Positions 5,532 to 9,026 of a stretch of DNA of 9,026 nucleotides are shown here, piece after piece; within the stretch, counting starts at the first letter, position 1, and the number at the start of each line of letters is the position of its first letter. Location of the stretch: NCBI GenBank assembly GCA_963205465.1, contig CAUJKG010000217.1:1-9026 (forward strand). The letters are read 5' to 3'. The stretch comes from Pseudomonadota bacterium (GTDB lineage: Bacteria > Pseudomonadota > Alphaproteobacteria > Rhizobiales > Xanthobacteraceae). The notes beneath the pieces were generated by a model, which searched no databases, had not been told where the DNA came from, and was given only the letters and a program-made list of their open reading frames with translations. The position numbers were made by a program, and so were the translations under genes.

Positions 5532-7337
5532 TCACTTCTTCTTACGCGGCATGTAACGAGAAAGATGCCTTGGATATCCTAGCAGCTTGCGGATTGAATG
5601 CGAACGAATGGAAGGAACGCTTTCGTTGCTGTCCCGCGCGAAATCAAGCCGGGCTTCCGTCACCCGATCCTCATCGATCTCGCGCGCTACGAGCCGTGCC
5701 GGGCCGAAATCGATGCGATTGCCCAGCTGCGGCGCGTCCTCGAAACGCTGCGCGAAGAGTTCCGCGATCGTCATTTCGCGCTCCTCGGGCTGCACATAGA
5801 GATCGTACATGTCGGCTACGGCACCAACGCGAACGTCACCCTTGAACGGAAACGCGGCTGAAGTGACCTCGTCGAGATAGCCCTCATGCGGCGCGAACAG
5901 GCGATCGAGACGCTCGACACGCTGCGGGGGCGCGAGGAAATAGCCGTAATCACCGACCTGCAACGCGCCCGCGTCCTGCGGCGAGAGGATCGCTTCGTTA
6001 CGCACGATCAGTACCGGCTTCGCCCATGCGGGCCAGGTGCCGTGCCCGACGACGGGGCTGCCTTCGACAATCGGATAGCCGACCAGTTCTTCATCGAGCT
6101 GCCCCGGCAAATCTATCTCGATGCGCTTCACGGTGGGCGCAGGATCTTCGAGGGCAACGCCGAGCGTGCGTCCAACGCTGGTCAGCGACCATCCCTGCAC
6201 AATCAGAGATACGACGACGACGACAAAGGCGACGCTGAAATAGATCTCGGCATTGGGCACGCCCGAGAGCGTCGGAATCGCCGCAAGAAAGATGGAAACC
6301 GCGCCCCGCAATCCGACCCAGGAGATGAATACCTTCTCGGCGGGACGAAAGCCGAACGGCATCAGGCATAGCCACACCGCCACCGGCCGCGCGATGAAGA
6401 TAAGAAAGAACGAAATCGCAAATGCCGCAAACAGAAAGGGCACGAGCTTGGATGGCGTCACCAGAAGCCCGAGCATGATGAACATCACGATCTGACACAG
6501 CCAGGTCAGCGTATCGTGGAACGCCGTAATCGACGCAAATGCGCGAACCGGACGATTGCCGAGAACGATGCCCGCGAGATAAGCCGCGAGAAAGCCCGAT
6601 CCGCCAATCACCGCGGTGAGCGCATAGATGAAGAGCGCGCTCGCCACCACGAGCAGCGGATGCAGACCCGAGGGGAGCGAAATCCGGTTGAGCGCGAGCG
6701 AAATCGCGAAGCCGCCGGCAACGCCAACCAGGCCGCCAAGCGCCGCCTCACGCAGCACCGCGAGGAAAATCAGCAGGACGGAAGTCTGCCCGCTCGAAAG
6801 AATAAGCTGCACGAGCAGGATCGTGAGAAACACGGCGACCGGATCGTTGGTGCCGGATTCCATTTCCAGGGTCGCCGCGACGCGCCGCTTCAACTGCTGG
6901 CCACCGGCGCGCAGCAGGAAGAAAACCGCCGCCGCGTCAGTCGAGGCCGCGATCGACCCGACGAGAAGACCTTCGACCCAGCTCAGCTTCAGGAGCAGCG
7001 CCGCAACGATACCGACAAGTACCGCGGTGATGAGCACGCCCGCGGTTGCCAGCGAAGCCGCCGGGTAGAACGCGCCCCGGAACGCCGCAAGCCGCGTCCG
7101 CAGCCCACCGTCGAAAAGCACGACTGCAAGCGCCGCCGAACCGACCACATAGGTCGCGTAAAAGTCGTCGAACTGAATACCGCCAGGCCCCTCCTCGCCG
7201 GCGAGCAGGCCGACAAGAAGGAAGACCAGCAAGAGGGGCGCGCCAACGCGCGAAGCGATGAGGCTTGAGAATACGCCGAGCACTCCGAGCGCCGCACCGA
7301 CCAGAATTACCGCGTTGGCGTACCCGATCGAACCCAT
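5532..7337 (-). CDS. CPA1-type K+(Na+)/H+ antiporter, CvrA/NhaP2 family
   Basis: Inner-membrane antiporter exchanging cytoplasmic K+ or Na+ for protons, important in osmotic and pH adaptation. It has 601 residues. About 12-13 hydrophobic segments fill residues 8-390. Core motifs are FDGGLR at 75-80, STDAAAVFFLLR with ion-site D134, SGTNDP with N164/D165 of the CPA1 signature, and GLRGAVSI with R344. The soluble tail has two parts, as in NhaP2/CvrA: an RCK_C/TrkA_C-like domain at about 405-480 (ELVGYPIVEGSPV, ILSPQDAGALQVGDYGYFLAP), and a CorC/HlyC-like domain at about 490-570. These domains gate activity by ligand binding. The end is strongly basic (RYMPRKKK). ATG 7337 has only a weak GGAA site. 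It is first in a probable operon with osmC and the aminotransferase. Choice between potassium and sodium is not readable here. The family name is secure; the exact orthologue is less so. Confidence 0.92.
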   Translation of the reverse strand: MGSIGYANAVILVGAALGVLGVFSSLIASRVGAPLLLVFLLVGLLAGEEGPGGIQFDDFYATYVVGSAALAVVLFDGGLRTRLAAFRGAFYPAASLATAGVLITAVLVGIVAALLLKLSWVEGLLVGSIAASTDAAAVFFLLRAGGQQLKRRVAATLEMESGTNDPVAVFLTILLVQLILSSGQTSVLLIFLAVLREAALGGLVGVAGGFAISLALNRISLPSGLHPLLVVASALFIYALTAVIGGSGFLAAYLAGIVLGNRPVRAFASITAFHDTLTWLCQIVMFIMLGLLVTPSKLVPFLFAAFAISFFLIFIARPVAVWLCLMPFGFRPAEKVFISWVGLRGAVSIFLAAIPTLSGVPNAEIYFSVAFVVVVVSLIVQGWSLTSVGRTLGVALEDPAPTVKRIEIDLPGQLDEELVGYPIVEGSPVVGHGTWPAWAKPVLIVRNEAILSPQDAGALQVGDYGYFLAPPQRVERLDRLFAPHEGYLDEVTSAAFPFKGDVRVGAVADMYDLYVQPEEREMTIAELFAQRFEDAPQLGNRIDFGPARLVAREIDEDRVTEARLDFARDSNESVPSIRSHSIRKLLGYPRHLSRYMPRKKK

Positions 7338-7364
7338 CGGCGTTTCCGTTGCCCTATACGTCTT

Positions 7365-7404
7365 GGGGCCGGGTCAACGGTTCACCGCCACCCGGCCCCC
7401 TTTT
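7365..7404 (+). terminator. Intrinsic-terminator-like hairpin with T-tract on the plus strand
   Basis: GGGGCCGGGT (7365-7374) pairs perfectly with ACCCGGCCCC (7390-7399), ten bases long. An inner CGG-TTCA-CCG mini-stem (7378-7387) lies within the loop. A C and then TTTTCTTCTT follow at 7400-7410 on the plus strand only. It thus has the shape of a Rho-independent terminator for plus-strand transcription, although both neighbouring genes are on the minus strand. For minus-strand RNA it is a hairpin without U-tract, placed after the PCu(A)C gene and 28 nt before the antiporter start. There it could end or stabilise the copper transcript, or lie in the antiporter leader. Confidence 0.6.
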
Positions 7405-7412
7405 CTTCTTCC

Positions 7413-7418
7413 ATTATG
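7413..7418 (-). promoter_or_regulatory. Weak candidate -10 box for the antiporter operon
   Basis: The minus strand reads CATAAT, 5 of 6 matches to TATAAT, in an AT-rich stretch of the gap before the antiporter. No good -35 box lies 16-18 nt upstream. If used, the leader RNA would start with an A/G-rich run and contain the strong hairpin at 7365-7399. Confidence 0.22.
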
Positions 7419-7468
7419 AGAATATCCGAACCGTTCGTCTCGAATGTTCTTCGGATGCGGGAAGAATT

Positions 7469-7957
7469 TTAGTGCTTGTGATTGCCGCCGTGATCCTTCT
7501 GCGGACCCGCGCCGATGGCCCGAACTTCGAATTCGACTTCCACCGGACCGGCCTTCTCGAATACCAGCGTGGCCTTGTAGCGCTGTCCGGCGGCCAGCGG
7601 CTTTTTGAGCTTGAGCAGCATCAGGTGATAGCTGCTGGGTTCGAGTTTCACGGTGCCGCCGGCGGGAATGACCAGTCCTTTGGCGAGCGGACGCATCTTC
7701 ATGACGCCGCCCTGGTTGGACATTTCATGGATCTCGGGCTGACCGGCAAGATCGGTCGTGAACGATACGAGGCGCTCGGCGCCGACGCCGTTATTCGTGA
7801 TGACGACATAACCGGCGGCGACCTCCGCGCCCGCAGGCGTCGCGCGGGACCAGGGCGCTGAAATTACGAGATCGCCCTTCCTGATCTCCTGCGCACCGGC
7901 AGTGTTGAAAATCGTGATCGCAAGCAGAAAGCCGATGACCGGCGAAACTATGCGCAT
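7469..7957 (-). CDS. PCu(A)C periplasmic copper(I) chaperone
   Basis: A periplasmic Cu(I)-binding protein of the PCu(A)C (DUF461) family, whose known members deliver copper to the CuA site of cytochrome c oxidase, often with Sco/SenC. It has 162 residues from ATG 7957, which has GGAG 8 nt upstream. A signal peptide is clear: hydrophobic SPVIGFLLAITIF and a likely cut after AGA near residue 22. The copper site is visible as H77 and M79 in EIHEMS, M88 ten residues after H77, and H111-x-M113 in YHLMLL, which matches the H(M)X10MX21HXM family motif with one extra residue in the long spacer. The C-terminus GPQKDHGGNHKH adds three histidines and could bind further copper. The frame remains open well upstream but would read through the SD and signal peptide. 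A DUF2946-like gene precedes it by 71 nt. No cytochrome oxidase or sco gene is in view. Confidence 0.93.
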   Translation of the reverse strand: MRIVSPVIGFLLAITIFNTAGAQEIRKGDLVISAPWSRATPAGAEVAAGYVVITNNGVGAERLVSFTTDLAGQPEIHEMSNQGGVMKMRPLAKGLVIPAGGTVKLEPSSYHLMLLKLKKPLAAGQRYKATLVFEKAGPVEVEFEVRAIGAGPQKDHGGNHKH

Positions 7958-8028
7958 TGGCTGCACTCCGAATTGGGATTGCCCGCTTTGCCCGCGGGCG
8001 CAATTTGACTGACTGTTTTCTCGAAGCG

Positions 8029-8385
8029 TCAGCCAGCCGGAGGAGCGCGCGCAGGCATCCAGCGATGATTCTCGCTGATACTCCGCGTCACAAAAGCCGC
8101 AGGGACAAGGAAGCCGGAAAACCGATGAACCTGCGCCACGCCGGGTGCGGGCGGCAGGATTGCCGCCAGCGAGCCGCAAAGTGCGGGGCAGCAATCCGGA
8201 TGCGAAGGCGCCTCCGCCGGGCTACCGGGCAGCTTTCCAAGGGCAGCATGCTGCCCTGCCGGGCTGCAGAGCTCCTGCGCGGGATCGAATCCGTGGCCCA
8301 GAACCGGGCCGACGACGCCCCCGAGCACGATGGCATAGGCGATCGTCAGCGCGAGCAGTTTCCGGGCGAGTCGAGCCGTCAGCAT
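8029..8385 (-). CDS. DUF2946-like exported Cys/His-rich small protein
   Basis: A 118-residue protein from ATG 8385. The N-terminus (ARLARKLLALTIAYAIVLGGVVGPVLG) is a signal peptide or membrane anchor ending near residue 30. The exported part has a metal-ligand cluster HPDCCPALC (H62, C65, C66, C70), C40, and several more histidines. It ends in RAPPAG. This layout of hydrophobic leader, central H-x-x-C-type cluster and a terminal R-x-PP resembles the DUF2946 family, which often sits beside copper genes. The placement is from pattern memory and is moderately certain. It lies 71 nt before the PCu(A)C gene on the same strand, suggesting a joint role in periplasmic copper handling. The frame is open further back to an ATG at 8517, which would add 44 polar residues before the leader. 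No good ribosome site precedes ATG 8385. Biochemical function is unknown. Confidence 0.65.
   Translation of the reverse strand: MLTARLARKLLALTIAYAIVLGGVVGPVLGHGFDPAQELCSPAGQHAALGKLPGSPAEAPSHPDCCPALCGSLAAILPPAPGVAQVHRFSGFLVPAAFVTRSISENHRWMPARAPPAG
8241..8256. repeat. 16-base perfect palindrome inside the DUF2946-like gene
   Basis: GGGCAGCATGCTGCCC is a perfect palindrome within the coding region. Related arms lie close by (CCGGGCAGC at 8225-8233 and GCCGGGCTGC at 8258-8267), so the mRNA can fold in several ways here. It may simply reflect GC-rich codon use. Confidence 0.4.
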
Positions 8386-8408
8386 GGCAGGACGAATAGA
8401 CCACTGGC

Positions 8409-8418
8409 CTTCCGGAAG
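8409..8418. repeat. Palindrome CTTCCGGAAG upstream of the DUF2946-like gene
   Basis: A perfect 10-base palindrome lies 24-33 bases before the DUF2946-like start. Its place fits an operator for the copper pair, but no family consensus is matched. It is also short enough to be chance. Confidence 0.25.
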
Positions 8419-8516
8419 CGAGACACCCCCTCCTGACGTAGCGGCAATGGCGTTGTAACCAACAGAAAATGCTAGAAAATCAAGTGTTTTAGGCCTCCGA
8501 GATGACGTCACCGGCA

Positions 8517-8545
8517 TTGAAAGGGCTGACCTCGTCCGCTATACG
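8517..8545 (+). promoter_or_regulatory. Housekeeping-type promoter for acpXL
   Basis: TTGAAA (8517-8522) and TATACG (8540-8545) are separated by exactly 17 nt. Read in the rhizobial frame, CTATAC matches the -10 CTATAT at 5 of 6 positions. Transcription would start near 8552, about 80 nt before ATG 8631. The palindrome TGACGTCA (8503-8510) abuts the upstream side and could be an activator site. Between 8386 and 8630 I see no gene. The gap holds this promoter, short inverted repeats and a leader hairpin. Confidence 0.55.
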
Positions 8546-8562
8546 AACCCCGATCCAATTCT

Positions 8563-8585
8563 GGGCTGCTGCGCAGCGGTAGCCC
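8563..8585 (+). other. Short hairpin in the acpXL leader
   Basis: GGGCT (8563-8567) pairs with AGCCC (8581-8585), and inside it GCT-GCGC-AGC (8568-8577) forms a second small stem with a 3-nt offset. It lies about 11 nt after the predicted transcription start and 45 nt before the start codon. It has no T-tract, so it is not a terminator. It may stabilise the mRNA 5' end. Confidence 0.3.
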
Positions 8586-8630
8586 ATGGCCCTGCCATGC
8601 CTTAGCTGGCCTCGAGCGGAGAAAACCTGC

Positions 8631-8912
8631 ATGTCCTCGACCTTCGACACGGTCGCAAACATTATCGCCGAAACCTGCGACATCCCGCGTGAACAGATTA
8701 CGCCGGAGAGCCACGCGATCGACGATCTTGGTATCGACAGCCTCGACTTCCTCGACATCGCCTTTGCCATCGACAAGGCTTTCGGCATCAAGCTGCCGCT
8801 GGAGCAGTGGACGGCGGAAGTGAACGAAGGCAAGGCCACCACCGAGCAATTCTTCGTGCTGAAGAATCTCGCCGAGCGCATCGACGAACTGGTCGCCGCC
8901 AAAGGCGCCTGA
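8631..8912 (+). CDS. acpXL: AcpXL, acyl carrier protein for very-long-chain fatty acids of lipid A
   Basis: A cytoplasmic carrier whose serine holds 4'-phosphopantetheine and on which the 27-hydroxyoctacosanoate-type acyl chain of rhizobial lipid A is built and passed to LpxXL. It has 93 residues, the usual AcpXL length. The attachment site is S37 in DDLGIDSLDFLDI. The segments IIAET, ITPESHAIDDLGIDSL, FAIDKAFGIKLPLEQW, EVNEGK and FFVLKNL closely follow the Rhizobium AcpXL protein and differ from the house-keeping AcpP of about 78 residues. ATG 8631 has GGAGA 8-9 nt upstream. The frame is open to an ATG at 8586, but that site lacks a ribosome site and would add 15 residues not found in the family. 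A FabZ-like gene follows after 9 nt, as in known acpXL-fabZXL-fabFXL-lpxXL clusters. Confidence 0.95.
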   Translation: MSSTFDTVANIIAETCDIPREQITPESHAIDDLGIDSLDFLDIAFAIDKAFGIKLPLEQWTAEVNEGKATTEQFFVLKNLAERIDELVAAKGA

Positions 8913-8921
8913 CGCCTTGCC

Positions 8922-9026
8922 ATGCGCCTCGAATACTTCCAGATGATCGACCGCATCGCCGCCCTGGACGTCGGCAAGCGGACGATCACGGTCGAGGCGC
9001 AGGTGCCGCAGACCAGCACGATCTTC
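8922..9026 (+). CDS. 3-hydroxyacyl-ACP dehydratase, FabZ-like (FabZXL), partial N-terminus
   Basis: Only the first 35 residues are in the window and the frame runs off the right edge. They begin MRLEYFQMIDRIAALDVGKR and continue to TSTIF, which matches the start of rhizobial FabZ-like hot-dog dehydratases. In these the next residues are the EGHFPGHP catalytic-histidine motif, here out of view. The enzyme would dehydrate 3-hydroxyacyl chains carried by AcpXL during very-long-chain elongation. It starts 9 nt after the acpXL stop, so the two are surely one transcript. Its role is inferred mainly from this linkage. Confidence 0.85.
   Translation, partial: MRLEYFQMIDRIAALDVGKRTITVEAQVPQTSTIF

Noticed and set aside
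6516..7268. A 250-codon open frame on the plus strand
   Set aside because: It is antisense to the antiporter membrane domain, has a low-complexity R/E/N composition and no start signal.
7958..8194. N-terminal extension of the PCu(A)C frame
   Set aside because: The signal peptide starts at ATG 7957 with a good GGAG site. The upstream frame overlaps the DUF2946-like gene and would bury the signal peptide.
8489..9019. A 176-codon minus-strand open frame opposite acpXL
   Set aside because: acpXL matches its family along its whole length. The antisense product shows no domain and overlaps the fabZ-like start as well.

Overview
The window looks like chromosomal DNA of an alphaproteobacterium of the Hyphomicrobiales (Rhizobiales). 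The strongest pointer is at the right edge. There an acyl carrier protein of the AcpXL type, which carries very-long-chain fatty acids for lipid A, is followed 9 nt later by the start of a FabZ-type dehydratase, as in rhizobial acpXL clusters. The DNA is GC-rich, with long open antisense frames typical of such genomes. The genus cannot be fixed from the sequence alone.

Layout from left to right. (1) 1-2635, minus strand: an RND efflux operon. The MdtA-like membrane fusion protein is followed after 1 nt by the N-terminal 499 residues of the RND permease, which runs off the left edge. (2) 2636-2896: a non-coding gap with a candidate promoter and several hairpins. (3) 2897-3772, minus strand: a small AbrB/SpoVT-type DNA-binding protein, then a stand-alone UreE-type nickel metallochaperone with a very histidine-rich tail. 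No other urease gene is in view. A perfect CtrA-type motif (TTAA-N7-TTAA) lies upstream of the pair. (4) 3885-7337, minus strand: a probable three-gene operon of a CvrA/NhaP2-type cation/proton antiporter, an OsmC-family peroxidase and a fold-type I PLP aminotransferase, with gaps of 28 and 38 nt. (5) 7469-8385, minus strand: a copper pair made of a DUF2946-like exported Cys/His protein and a PCu(A)C periplasmic copper chaperone. (6) 8386-8630: an intergenic region with a good housekeeping-type promoter for the plus-strand acpXL. (7) 8631-9026, plus strand: acpXL and a partial fabZ-like gene.

Functional themes are envelope and stress physiology: drug or solvent efflux, ion homeostasis and organic-peroxide defence, metal handling (nickel by UreE, copper by PCu(A)C and DUF2946), and lipid A very-long-chain acylation. 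All genes except the acpXL pair are on the minus strand. I see no mobile element, CRISPR array, tRNA, rRNA or phage gene, and no evidence for a wholly new defence or metabolic system. The observations most worth checking are the CtrA-like box and the 11-nt-spaced direct repeat in front of abrB-ureE, the orphan His-tailed ureE, and a strong hairpin with a T-tract on the strand opposite to the genes between PCu(A)C and the antiporter.
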